Positions 8,595 through 16,666 of a stretch of DNA of 64,000 bases are shown in pieces; within the stretch, counting starts at the first letter, position 1; every line of letters begins with the position of its first letter. A program made the translations under genes and the position numbers. The notes below the pieces were generated by a model. That model was not told where the DNA came from. It saw nothing but the letters and a program-made list of their open reading frames with translations, and searched no databases. This DNA is from Fodinibius sp052060035. GTDB lineage: Bacteria; Bacteroidota; Rhodothermia; Balneolales; Balneolaceae. Where the stretch lies: contig NZ_JBPOEA010000016.1 in NCBI RefSeq assembly GCF_052060035.1, positions 8,505-72,504 of the forward strand, written 5' to 3'.

Positions 8595-9998
8595 TTATTT
8601 GAAGGTTTTAAAGGTGTCGATCCGTTTAAAATAACTGGTGGCTGCTTCTTTAACCTTGGGTGCCAGTAATATTGTAGATACCATCGTGGGGATGGCCATC
8701 AGTGCAAACATGCCATCAATGAGATCAATAACGGCGCCAATAGAAGCAACGGATCCAAAAATAATGGAGCCGACATAAAAATAGTTGTACCAGTGTTGTT
8801 TGTCAGCACCGATCAAGTAGCCCAGGCATTTTGTCCCATAATAGGAATATGTAAGCATGGAGCTGATGGCAAAGAAGACAACGCAAATAATCAGTAGATA
8901 GGTACCAAATTCGGGCAGTGCTTGATCAAATGCATTAAGAGTAAGGGTAACTCCGTTTGCTTCGGTGGATTTCCACACTCCGGTCACCAAGATAGCCAGG
9001 GCGGTCATCGTACAAGTAATAATGGTATCAATGGCAGGTCCTAACATGGCAACCAAGCCTTCGCGAACCGGCTCTTTGGTTTTGGCTGCGCCGTGAGCAA
9101 GGGCTTCGGTACCGAGTCCGGCTTCGTTTGAAAAGACACCACGTTGAATGCCGATTACAATAAGAGAGCCGACTGCTCCGCCCATCACCGATTTGCCGGT
9201 GAAAGCATCAGTCACGATAAGTCCCAGGTAGTAAGGAATTTCGGTAATATGTGCAGCCAGTATGGCAATTACGCACCCTACATAAATAATAACCATGGTC
9301 GGTACCAGTCGGGAGGTAACTTTGCCGATGCGTGTAATACCGCCAAAAATCACAATGGAAACGATTACTACGAGTACAAGCCCGGTGATGATATCACCCC
9401 CGAAATGGGCATTGGCCGCTACCCATCCCTGGGGGATATAAATGGAATCACGTAAAATTTGTGTGAGTTGATTCGCTTGAAAAATGGGCAGAGGGCCAAA
9501 AATGCCGGCCAGCGCAAATAGTCCGGCCAGCGGTTTGAAAAGATAGGTCCAATTTCCACCCCATTTTTTTTCGAGTCCTTCGCGGATTACGTACATCGGT
9601 CCGCCCTGCACCTTGCCTTCGGAATCTTCACCTCGATACAGAATAGCCAGTGTGCAGGTAAAGAATTTGGTAGCCATTCCTACAAAGGCACTTACCCACA
9701 TCCAGAAAAGGGCTCCGGGGCCGCCCATAAAAATGGCAACGGCTACCCCACTGATGTTCCCCATGCCAACAGTAGCAGCGAGAGCACTGGATAAGGCCTC
9801 GAAGTGAGTAATATCGCCGGGGTCATCGGGATCATCATACCGACCGCGAAGGATATTAAGGGCGTGTTTAAAATATTTGAAAGGGGCAAAGCGTGAATAA
9901 ATCAGAAAGAAAAGTCCGCCGCCTACCAGCAGGTAAACGAGTGGCATGCCCCACATAAAGCTCGAAAAAGCACTTAGCGCTTGTTCAATAAATTTCAA
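8595..9998 (-). CDS. AGCS-family sodium:alanine symporter
   Basis: A 467-residue polytopic transporter of the alanine or glycine:cation symporter family. It shows the family motifs GGPGALFWMW near the first third and FSNEAGLGTEALAHGAA in the middle, with about ten hydrophobic segments. Expected function is Na+-coupled uptake of alanine or glycine. It is monocistronic, with 50 nt to the DinB gene. Substrate choice between alanine and glycine cannot be made from sequence. Confidence 0.9.
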   Translation of the reverse strand: MKFIEQALSAFSSFMWGMPLVYLLVGGGLFFLIYSRFAPFKYFKHALNILRGRYDDPDDPGDITHFEALSSALAATVGMGNISGVAVAIFMGGPGALFWMWVSAFVGMATKFFTCTLAILYRGEDSEGKVQGGPMYVIREGLEKKWGGNWTYLFKPLAGLFALAGIFGPLPIFQANQLTQILRDSIYIPQGWVAANAHFGGDIITGLVLVVIVSIVIFGGITRIGKVTSRLVPTMVIIYVGCVIAILAAHITEIPYYLGLIVTDAFTGKSVMGGAVGSLIVIGIQRGVFSNEAGLGTEALAHGAAKTKEPVREGLVAMLGPAIDTIITCTMTALAILVTGVWKSTEANGVTLTLNAFDQALPEFGTYLLIICVVFFAISSMLTYSYYGTKCLGYLIGADKQHWYNYFYVGSIIFGSVASIGAVIDLIDGMFALMAIPTMVSTILLAPKVKEAATSYFKRIDTFKTFK

Positions 9999-10048
9999 AC
10001 TAAATAGCAGTATTTAATTAATAGATGACTTTTGAGAAGGGGAATATA

Positions 10049-10513
10049 CTAATTAGCGCGACTAAAGAAGATAAAATCGGTGGCCGGGGGATCAATTTTT
10101 GCATTTCGTAACAATTTAGCGATCTGGGCACGATGATGCTGACCGTGAATAATGATGTGAAAAAGAATATCAGAAAGAGGCGTTTCGTAAGGGGTACCTT
10201 TAGAATTGGTGTACGAGACTATTTGATCAAAATTATCAGTTGCATTGACCAGCTGTTTCCATTGTTGGTTGAGCGTCTTCATATTTTGCAGTGCATCTGC
10301 TAACCCATAGTCAGGCCAAATTTCCACATCATCAATTGATTCCTCTTTAATCCGTTTAAACCACATTTGTTGCGACCCGGCAATATGGGCAAAATATGCG
10401 ACCGCTTTATCTGATCTCTCAAAGCCAAGATGATCTTGCAGGCTCAGTAAAACTTGTTCATTGGCCCAATTATCATAGGAAAATAATCGATGAAAATGTT
10501 CTGCCGTATTCAT
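10049..10513 (-). CDS. DinB-family four-helix-bundle protein
   Basis: A 154-residue DinB/YfiT-like putative metal-dependent enzyme. The family histidine triad is present: one His in the YFAHIAGSQQMWF helix and two in the HIIIHGQHHRAQIAKLLR helix. Members act as thiol S-transferases or stress proteins; many are uncharacterised. Length is typical. Its precise reaction is unknown. Confidence 0.85.
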   Translation of the reverse strand: MNTAEHFHRLFSYDNWANEQVLLSLQDHLGFERSDKAVAYFAHIAGSQQMWFKRIKEESIDDVEIWPDYGLADALQNMKTLNQQWKQLVNATDNFDQIVSYTNSKGTPYETPLSDILFHIIIHGQHHRAQIAKLLRNAKIDPPATDFIFFSRAN

Positions 10514-10646
10514 AAAAACATTCTTTTATTTAAATCGATAGTTTTAAAGAGCATATCAGATTCGTAAATATAATACAAATTTTGAAGTAGTTGAGAGCCC
10601 TCCTATTTTAGCTGCTTGATAATATTAATCAAATTGATGTCGAAAT

Positions 10647-11417
10647 ATGCTGCTCGCTCTTGATATCGGAAATAGTAACATTGTTATTGGAGCCTCTTCA
10701 AATGGAGAATGGAAATACCAGTGGCGTATCCAAACCGATACCGATAAAACGGCCGATGAATATGCAGTGCTTTTCAATAGTTTGTTCAGCGAGTTTGAGT
10801 TGACCTTCGACCGTTTTAGCCGGATTATCATAAGCAGTGTTGTCCCACAGCTTACGCAGATCATCAGTGAGGTTTTTGAAGAAAAGTCGGATACCAAAGC
10901 GTTAATTTTGGACGGCGAAGTGGATACGGGTCTTAAGATTAAACGGTTAAATCGCAAAAGTGTGGGCGCCGATCTTATTGCTGATGCTGTGGGAGCCTAT
11001 GCGTTGTTTGAGGATGACTGTATTGTCGTAGACTTTGGGACAGCCACCACTGTTATGGTTGTGCAAACCCCCGGCGAATTAATTGGGGGATCAATTTGTG
11101 CCGGACTCAAAGTCACTATCGATGCTTTGGTGGGGGAAACGGCACAACTTTCGCAGATTCCGCTGGAGCCTCCGAAGCAAGTTATTGGGGGTAGTACAAT
11201 GGAGGCGATGCAGTCAGGATTGGTGCTGGGTCATCTATGCATGATTGAAGGACTCATCGACCGTATGAGAAAACGGATGGGCGGGGCGGCCAAAGTAATT
11301 GCCACGGGTGGCCTTTCAGAAAAAATAGCCGAGCATACTGATTATTTTGATGTTATTGACCCCATGCTCACGCTCGATGGTTTGCGGCTGATTATGGAAA
11401 GGCAGGATGAGAAGTAA
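10647..11417 (+). CDS. coaX: type III pantothenate kinase
   Basis: A 256-residue ASKHA-fold kinase for the first step of CoA synthesis, pantothenate to 4'-phosphopantothenate. Phosphate-1 motif LALDIGNSNIVIG with D6, the metal-site stretch VDFGTATTV, and GGSICAGLKVTIDAL are typical of CoaX. Length is standard. No biotin ligase (birA) precedes it here, unlike in many genomes. It converges on the MarC gene across a hairpin. Confidence 0.95.
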   Translation: MLLALDIGNSNIVIGASSNGEWKYQWRIQTDTDKTADEYAVLFNSLFSEFELTFDRFSRIIISSVVPQLTQIISEVFEEKSDTKALILDGEVDTGLKIKRLNRKSVGADLIADAVGAYALFEDDCIVVDFGTATTVMVVQTPGELIGGSICAGLKVTIDALVGETAQLSQIPLEPPKQVIGGSTMEAMQSGLVLGHLCMIEGLIDRMRKRMGGAAKVIATGGLSEKIAEHTDYFDVIDPMLTLDGLRLIMERQDEK

Positions 11418-11425
11418 GAGGGCAA

Positions 11426-11471
11426 ACGGCAGATGTAAAACATGTTCTGTTTGTCGTTTGACATCTGCCGT
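11426..11471. terminator. hairpin between convergent coaX and marC
   Basis: An 11-bp perfect inverted repeat, ACGGCAGATGT at 11426-11436 and ACATCTGCCGT at 11461-11471, with a 24-nt loop. It sits in the 68-bp gap between the coaX and marC stops, so it may end transcription from both sides. It has no long T-run, so it is not a textbook intrinsic terminator. Confidence 0.5.
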
Positions 11472-11485
11472 CTCACATTTACTAC

Positions 11486-12160
11486 TTAGACACCAAAAAA
11501 CTTCGAAATTCCATTCAAAATAAACTGTACCCCAATGGCCATTGCGATAAATCCCATCATTCGGGTAATGGCATTCATCCCGGTGGGGCCAATATACTTT
11601 GCTGAGAAGGGAGCCAGTCGTAATACGCCGTACGAAATAAGGGCTACCAGCACAATGGCACCACTTACAATAACTAAGTCAAGGATTCCCTCAGCCTGTG
11701 ATGCCAAGCCAATAACAACAGCAATACTTCCGGGGCCCGACAACATAGGCATTGCCATGGGACTAAAAGAAATATCCTCTTTTTCTTTGGCTGCTTCCTG
11801 GGCCTCGTCTGATATTTTCTTTTCTGATGCTTCTGGATTCAACATGGCATAAGCGGCGCGGAGAATAATGAGTCCTCCCGCAATACGTATTCCCGGCAGA
11901 CTGATACCAAAGAAGCTCATGATATACGTTCCGGCCAGTAGAAAAATGATGAGTACAACAAACATATAGAACGATGATTTCTTGGCCACGTAAATTCGTT
12001 CGGCATCGCTGTTTTGTTCGGTAAGGGAGATGAATACGGGCATTGCTGCCAGAGGATTAGCAACCGAAATAATAGAGGTAAAGGCCGCTATAAAAAGAGT
12101 AGTGGTTCCCGATAAGTAGGTAGTAAAAACGTTGCTTTGGCTTAATAAATCTTCAAACAT
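11486..12160 (-). CDS. MarC-family integral membrane protein
   Basis: A 224-residue membrane protein with about six hydrophobic segments and the MarC/UPF0056 signatures SVANPLAAMPVFISLT (N-terminal) and AMPMLSGPGSIAVVIG (middle). A charged cytoplasmic loop (EASEKKISDEAQEAAKEKED) separates the two repeats. The E. coli name suggests antibiotic resistance but family function is not established. Single gene. Confidence 0.88.
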   Translation of the reverse strand: MFEDLLSQSNVFTTYLSGTTTLFIAAFTSIISVANPLAAMPVFISLTEQNSDAERIYVAKKSSFYMFVVLIIFLLAGTYIMSFFGISLPGIRIAGGLIILRAAYAMLNPEASEKKISDEAQEAAKEKEDISFSPMAMPMLSGPGSIAVVIGLASQAEGILDLVIVSGAIVLVALISYGVLRLAPFSAKYIGPTGMNAITRMMGFIAMAIGVQFILNGISKFFGV

Positions 12161-12284
12161 AAGTGCGGAAGATATAAAATAGCAGGAAGAAGTTTAACAG
12201 CTTTTACCAACGAAGAAGGCTTTCCAAGTGTTAAATTAAATCTTAGATTTACGTTCCAATTTTTAAGTGTTAAATAGGTTATTG

Positions 12285-12761
12285 ATGAAGCAAACAGAAG
12301 GACAACAATACAATTCACTTACAAAAACGGTCAGCAAAATTGTGGATGGTGAAGATGCATCGCGCGATGAAAAATTGCAACAGATCTGCGAGTTGCTGGC
12401 TGAAAATGTTGAAGTCTTTGATTGGGTAGGGTTTTACCTTGTTGATCCCGATGCAGATCGCGAATTAGTGTTGGGACCCTATGTCGGTGAAGAGACAGAT
12501 CACACGCGTATTCCCTTTGGAAAAGGTATTTGCGGTCAGGCCGCTGAAACGAACGAGACTTTTGTGGTACAGGATGTAAGTCAAGAAGACAATTATCTGG
12601 CTTGCAGCGTGCATGTACAAGCCGAGATTGTAGTCCCCATAAAGAAAAATGGAGAGTTTGTTGCGGAGCTGGATATTGATTCGCATACCAAAGACTCAAT
12701 GACCGAGGGACACCGCAAAGTGCTGGAGAAGGTTTGTGAACTTGTTTCACCACTGTTCTAA
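12285..12761 (+). CDS. GAF-domain protein, free methionine-(R)-sulfoxide reductase homologue
   Basis: A 158-residue single GAF domain starting at ATG 12285; an upstream in-frame GTG (12267) is less likely. The stretch HTRIPFGKGICGQA...NYLAC...EIVVPI...LDIDS follows the fRMsr (YebR/YKG9) pattern, which reduces free methionine-R-sulfoxide. C83 and C107 match the conserved Cys94 and Cys118 of E. coli fRMsr from memory. The third conserved Cys, just before TRIP, is H73 here. Activity is therefore likely but the recycling mechanism may differ. The DUF4920 gene begins 6 nt downstream. Confidence 0.8.
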   Translation: MKQTEGQQYNSLTKTVSKIVDGEDASRDEKLQQICELLAENVEVFDWVGFYLVDPDADRELVLGPYVGEETDHTRIPFGKGICGQAAETNETFVVQDVSQEDNYLACSVHVQAEIVVPIKKNGEFVAELDIDSHTKDSMTEGHRKVLEKVCELVSPLF

Positions 12762-12767
12762 CTAAAA

Positions 12768-13280
12768 ATGACAAAGTTAACTATGAAATACTGCGCTACG
12801 TTAATTCTTGGAATATTGTGTTTGACCAATATCGGAATGGCCCAAAATGGGAACGAGGCAAAGCAACTATCGGAGCCGGTAGCAACGGGAGAAAATTACG
12901 AGGTCTATGGATCTGAATTTCCGGATGATGCCCAGTTTTTTGCTCCGGAATATTTGGTAGAAAACAGTAATGTGTTTAAGGGTCAAGAAGTAGTAACGAA
13001 GGGCACTATTAAGCAGGTATGCCAAAAGAAGGGGTGCTTTTTTATGCTCTCGGCCGGTGATAAAGATATTCGCATTACCTTTAAGGACTATAAGTTTTTT
13101 ATTCCCACCGATGCGGCTGGTGCGCAAGTTCAGTTGAAAGGGGTATTTAAGGTTAAACCACTTACTGAAGACCAGGCGAAGCATTATGCAGAAGATGCTG
13201 GAGAAAATCCGGACAAGATAGAGATGGCAGAAAAAGAGTATAACTTAGTTGCAAACTCAGTTAAAATATTCGATTTATAG
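12768..13280 (+). CDS. DUF4920-containing secreted protein
   Basis: A 170-residue exported protein. A signal peptide ends around NIGMAQN (ATG at 12783, giving MKYCATL, may be the true start). The mature part holds the DUF4920 OB-like region: GQEVVTKGTIKQVCQKKGCFFML with a C-x5-C pair (KQVCQKKGCF), then KGVFKVKPLTEDQAKHYAEDAG. The family is periplasmic and its function unknown; the paired cysteines may bind metal or form a disulfide. It starts 6 nt after the fRMsr-like gene, suggesting an operon. Confidence 0.8.
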   Translation: MTKLTMKYCATLILGILCLTNIGMAQNGNEAKQLSEPVATGENYEVYGSEFPDDAQFFAPEYLVENSNVFKGQEVVTKGTIKQVCQKKGCFFMLSAGDKDIRITFKDYKFFIPTDAAGAQVQLKGVFKVKPLTEDQAKHYAEDAGENPDKIEMAEKEYNLVANSVKIFDL

Positions 13281-13424
13281 GAAAAGTTTTCTTTGTCCAG
13301 CTGATCATATTATAGTGGCTTTTCCATTGATTCTTGCTGATGAGTTTATATTTGTTTGTTGAATGGAACCTAATCGCTGGATAACACAACACTCTGTTTT
13401 TTAATGATTTAACTGAATACAAGT

Positions 13425-14885
13425 ATGAAGTGGATAACGGGGGTAGGAATATTTATTACGAGCCTTTTATTGGTCTCATGTAGTTCTTCAAAGAAGGTGA
13501 GTAATCCAAATACTTCAAACTCTACAGCTTCGTTCGAAATTGATAAAAACCTGGCTATTGATCGACTCAGTCAAGGTTTGCAGTATCAAACGGTATCTTT
13601 AGAGGATACTTCAGAGATCAATTTTGAGGCTTACGAAGATTTTATTGATTTCTTGGGTGAAAAATATCCAAGCATACATGACAATATGGAAAGTGAACGT
13701 ATTGGTCAGTACAGCTTGCTCTACAAGTGGGAGGGAAGTAACAGTGGACTAAAACCAGCCATGATGATAGGGCATTATGATGTGGTTCCCGTTAAGTATG
13801 GCGATGATAGGTTATGGCAGTATTCTCCATTTGACGGAGAAGTGGATGAAGGATTTGTTTGGGGACGCGGTGCGTTGGACGATAAGGGCGGCGTTATGTC
13901 GATTATGGAAGCACTGGAATATTTATTAGAGCAAGGGTTTGAACCGGAGCGCACCTTTTACATTGCCCTGCATCACGATGAAGAGGTTGGCGGAGTTCGT
14001 GGAGCGCAGCAAATAGCAGAGCATTTACAAGAACAGGATATAGAATTAGCTTATTTGGTTGATGAGGGACTGCCCATTGCTGAGGAGATTATTCCGAATG
14101 TAGAGGTTCCCCTGGCAATGATCGGAGTGGCTTCCAAGGGATCCATTAACATTGAGCTTAGATATACTCAGGATGGGGGACATTCATCGATGCCGACCCG
14201 TTCTTCAGTAATTGGAACGCTTAGCAGGGCTGTTAATCGCATTGAGCAAAAACCCATGAAAGCACATTACCGTGGATTAATTGTAGAAACGTTTGAGCCG
14301 TTGATTCCCTATATGTCATTTACCCAGCGGATGGCTTTTAATAATACCTGGCTATTTAGGGGAATTATTAAAAGTAAGCTGAGCAATAATCCTGCAACAA
14401 ATGCGGCCCTTCGTACAACGGCGGCAAAGACAATTTTTGAGGCCGGTTTCAAAGAAAATGTATTACCGGTGGATGGACGCGTAATCATTAACTTCAGGGT
14501 GCATCCCAATGATACGATCGACGATGTGGTAGAATATGTACGAGATAGAATTCGTAATGATAATATCAATGTTCGCGTATTAGATCGGGCACGTAATCCA
14601 TCTCCGGTATCAAGTACCAGGGCTGCTCCGTACCAGATGTTGAAACAGACTATAGAAGAATCATTTAGTCAGGTACTGGTTTCCCCCTCGCTATTTATTG
14701 CTGCCAGCGATGCCCGGCATTTCCACGATTTAACATCCAATATTTATCGTTTTCGTCCCATACGAGCCCGCCACGAAGACCGTTCCCGGGTGCATGGCAT
14801 TGATGAGCGAATAAGCGTAGATAATTATATCGAGATGGTAGAGTTTCAAATACGTTTGATTAAAAATGGGACATCAGAGTTGTAG
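13425..14885 (+). CDS. M20-family peptidase lipoprotein (carboxypeptidase S-like)
   Basis: A 486-residue zinc metallopeptidase. The N-terminus is a lipoprotein signal with lipobox LVSC (C19), placing the enzyme on a membrane surface outside the cytoplasm. Metal and catalytic motifs: HYDVVPV, GRGALDDKGG, HHDEEVGG and a late ARHFHDL. The dimerisation insert lies between. It resembles yeast Cps1 / PM20D1-type M20 enzymes, which cleave or form N-acyl amino acids or dipeptides. Substrate is unknown. It is monocistronic and converges on a methyltransferase gene. Confidence 0.87.
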   Translation: MKWITGVGIFITSLLLVSCSSSKKVSNPNTSNSTASFEIDKNLAIDRLSQGLQYQTVSLEDTSEINFEAYEDFIDFLGEKYPSIHDNMESERIGQYSLLYKWEGSNSGLKPAMMIGHYDVVPVKYGDDRLWQYSPFDGEVDEGFVWGRGALDDKGGVMSIMEALEYLLEQGFEPERTFYIALHHDEEVGGVRGAQQIAEHLQEQDIELAYLVDEGLPIAEEIIPNVEVPLAMIGVASKGSINIELRYTQDGGHSSMPTRSSVIGTLSRAVNRIEQKPMKAHYRGLIVETFEPLIPYMSFTQRMAFNNTWLFRGIIKSKLSNNPATNAALRTTAAKTIFEAGFKENVLPVDGRVIINFRVHPNDTIDDVVEYVRDRIRNDNINVRVLDRARNPSPVSSTRAAPYQMLKQTIEESFSQVLVSPSLFIAASDARHFHDLTSNIYRFRPIRARHEDRSRVHGIDERISVDNYIEMVEFQIRLIKNGTSEL

Positions 14886-14914
14886 ACAGATTTTTTTGGA
14901 AGGCTAAGATAAAG

Positions 14915-15949
14915 TCACCGTACCTTGCAGATTAGTCCGTTATGCGCTTTGATGTATCCGGCGCGAAGGATATCAAATCCGTGTTCCCAAGCATAGAGTC
15001 CCATCTGCTGGATATCCATAAGCTCTCGGTAGCCATAATTCATGTAATCGCTCATTACGGTATAAAATGCTTTGCTGCGTAGCTGATTTCGAGGAGTGGT
15101 AAGAATAGCGTAGCCACCGGGTTTTAAGAACTGGCGATGCATTTCAAAAGCTTCGTGTTTGTATTCATCGGGGAAATGCTCGATGAGTCCGATGCTGACC
15201 ACAATATCGAATTCTTTGCCGTATTTTAGGTTACGGATATCCTCAACCACAAAATCGATATTCATATCTTCTTTATAGTATATCTTGCGGTTGCCGGTAG
15301 CGGGATTGTTTCCTAAAAAGGGATATTGTGCTGGAAACTTACCAAAGCGATCGGTTTTACAAAATTCGTCATAATCAACCAGAACTGCATGCCCCCCGGG
15401 ATATTGGGCCATTAATTGCATTGCTTCGTAACCGTCAGCCGCACCCAGAAACAGTACTTTAGGCTTTTCGAAGTCGAGGTCTTCAAAGAGCGCCCGTTTT
15501 CCTCGGGGGTCCCAAATGGCATCTTCCACGCGGTGTACCTTATTCCAAACCAGCAGTTGTACGAGCTCTTCGAGTGCTTCACCTGCTCCATGGATATCCA
15601 TGCTCATTAGGTTTTTCCAGATGGCCGAGCGAGCCGCCTGTTTCTCTTGTGGAACATCCTTTACAAAGAGTTGATGAAATGACTTGTTGAAGTGTTTCCA
15701 TCCTTCTTTAACGCCCATGCTTTCGTCATGGTCCTCTTCCCATTTCTTTTTGCCCTCAGCCCATTTATCCACTTTGTAAGGCCGATTTACTTGCTCCCAG
15801 CTCAGGTTCGACCAGTCGGTAACGCTGACGTCTTCAAAAACATCGGGTGGCGTATCGCGGAGATCACGAACATGGGTAGCTAGCCGTTCAAAATACCCTA
15901 CTTCGTGTTTTGGATTCTTGGCTTTTTCTTGTGTTGTTTCCGTTTGCAT
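14915..15949 (-). CDS. SAM-dependent methyltransferase with N-terminal extension
   Basis: A 344-residue protein. The C-terminal two thirds is a class I Rossmann methyltransferase: KVLFLGAADGYEA (motif I), VLVDYDEF (motif II), FDIVVSIGLIEHF (motif IV), FLKPGGYAILTTPRNQ (motif VI). The N-terminal 150 residues are charged and tryptophan-rich (DWSNLSWEQVNRPYKVDKWAEGKK...) and I do not recognise them. The acceptor substrate is unknown. The 5' side faces a 359-bp gene-poor stretch. Confidence 0.8.
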   Translation of the reverse strand: MQTETTQEKAKNPKHEVGYFERLATHVRDLRDTPPDVFEDVSVTDWSNLSWEQVNRPYKVDKWAEGKKKWEEDHDESMGVKEGWKHFNKSFHQLFVKDVPQEKQAARSAIWKNLMSMDIHGAGEALEELVQLLVWNKVHRVEDAIWDPRGKRALFEDLDFEKPKVLFLGAADGYEAMQLMAQYPGGHAVLVDYDEFCKTDRFGKFPAQYPFLGNNPATGNRKIYYKEDMNIDFVVEDIRNLKYGKEFDIVVSIGLIEHFPDEYKHEAFEMHRQFLKPGGYAILTTPRNQLRSKAFYTVMSDYMNYGYRELMDIQQMGLYAWEHGFDILRAGYIKAHNGLICKVR

Positions 15950-16118
15950 AACCGAGTCCCCATAAATTGGTAGTTAATATTTTATTATAACTAACAAGGC
16001 GGCTAAAGTCATTTCCTTTTTGGAGTTCCCTTGGGTGATGGTATGTAGAGATCCTGAATCCATATTGTTATTGCAAGATATGTTGATTTACTGTGATGAG
16101 GGAAGTCGTCCTGCTTTA

Positions 16119-16173
16119 GTAGCATTGCAGGGAAAGAGTTTTGGTTGATCTGCTTATTTTACTGCAATGCTAC
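16119..16173. repeat. 12-bp perfect inverted repeat, 31-nt loop
   Basis: GTAGCATTGCAG at 16119-16130 is the exact reverse complement of CTGCAATGCTAC at 16162-16173. It differs in sequence from the repeats that flank the GIY-YIG gene. It could fold as a hairpin in either strand. The role is unknown. Confidence 0.8.
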
Positions 16174-16195
16174 CCCAAAAGATATGGAAATATAC

Positions 16196-16222
16196 AGATC
16201 CTGAAACAAGTTCAGGATGACA
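16196..16222 (+). repeat. REP-like palindromic repeat, left copy
   Basis: A 27-bp unit with 8-bp arms ATCCTGAA (16198-16205) and TTCAGGAT (16211-16218) around ACAAG, framed by AG on the left and GACA on the right. The copy at 16627-16653 is its reverse complement with 25 of 27 positions identical. It lies 86 bp before the GIY-YIG start codon. Confidence 0.85.
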
Positions 16223-16308
16223 TAGAAGTTAATACTGAAAGTTTAAAGTCTTTAAAAGGTCTTACTTGTTGAATCAATTACTATTTAATACATATTAATC
16301 GCAACGAT

Positions 16309-16617
16309 ATGCCGTATAGAAATTCTTCAGGAAAAAATGGCAATGTTTATTTCTTATCCAATGTTAAGCGTACCGTACTTTATATTGGTGTTACAAGTGA
16401 ATTAGATGAAAGAATACTTAATCATAAATATGGGAAAGGATCGACATTCACAGCCAAGTATAACTTGAAAGTTTCACTTTATTTTGAAGAGTATCCGAAT
16501 ATTGAAGAAGCAATAGAACGAGAAAAGCAGTTAAAGAATTGGCACCGGGAATGGAAATTTAACTTGATTAAAAAGTTAAACCCAGAACTAAAAGACTTAT
16601 TGAATCCCAAAGCGTAA
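16309..16617 (+). CDS. single-domain GIY-YIG nuclease-superfamily protein
   Basis: A 102-residue protein that is all catalytic domain. VYFLSN (13-18) and LYIGVT (24-29) are the GIY and YIG strands, R35 in ELDER is the catalytic arginine, H39 follows, GSTFTAKY (44-51) is the usual next element, and E70 in AIEREKQLKNWHREWK is the metal-binding glutamate. It resembles the small UPF0213/YhbQ-like proteins often multicopy in Bacteroidota-like genomes. There is no obvious Shine-Dalgarno. It is not in an operon and is enclosed by inverted palindromic repeats. Cellular role unknown. Confidence 0.9.
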   Translation: MPYRNSSGKNGNVYFLSNVKRTVLYIGVTSELDERILNHKYGKGSTFTAKYNLKVSLYFEEYPNIEEAIEREKQLKNWHREWKFNLIKKLNPELKDLLNPKA

Positions 16618-16626
16618 CTAAGCATG

Positions 16627-16653
16627 TGTCATCCTGAATTAGTTTCAGGATCT
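16627..16653 (-). repeat. REP-like palindromic repeat, right (inverted) copy
   Basis: Arms ATCCTGAA (16631-16638) and TTCAGGAT (16644-16651) surround TTAGT, with TGTC on the left and CT on the right. Read on the minus strand it repeats the left copy with two mismatches in the loop. It begins 10 bp after the GIY-YIG stop codon and could also act as the gene's 3' hairpin. Confidence 0.85.
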
Positions 16654-16666
16654 AAGAAGCTATTTG

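Larger units (their letters stand above)
15950..16308. other. gene-poor region rich in palindromes upstream of the GIY-YIG gene
   Basis: 359 bp with no convincing ORF. From left to right it has a half-copy of the repeat found around the GIY-YIG gene (AGATCCTGAA at 16049-16058), a 12-bp perfect inverted repeat (16119-16173), one full palindromic repeat (16196-16222), and an AT-rich leader. The concentration of repeats marks the left arm of a possible mobile unit. Confidence 0.6.
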
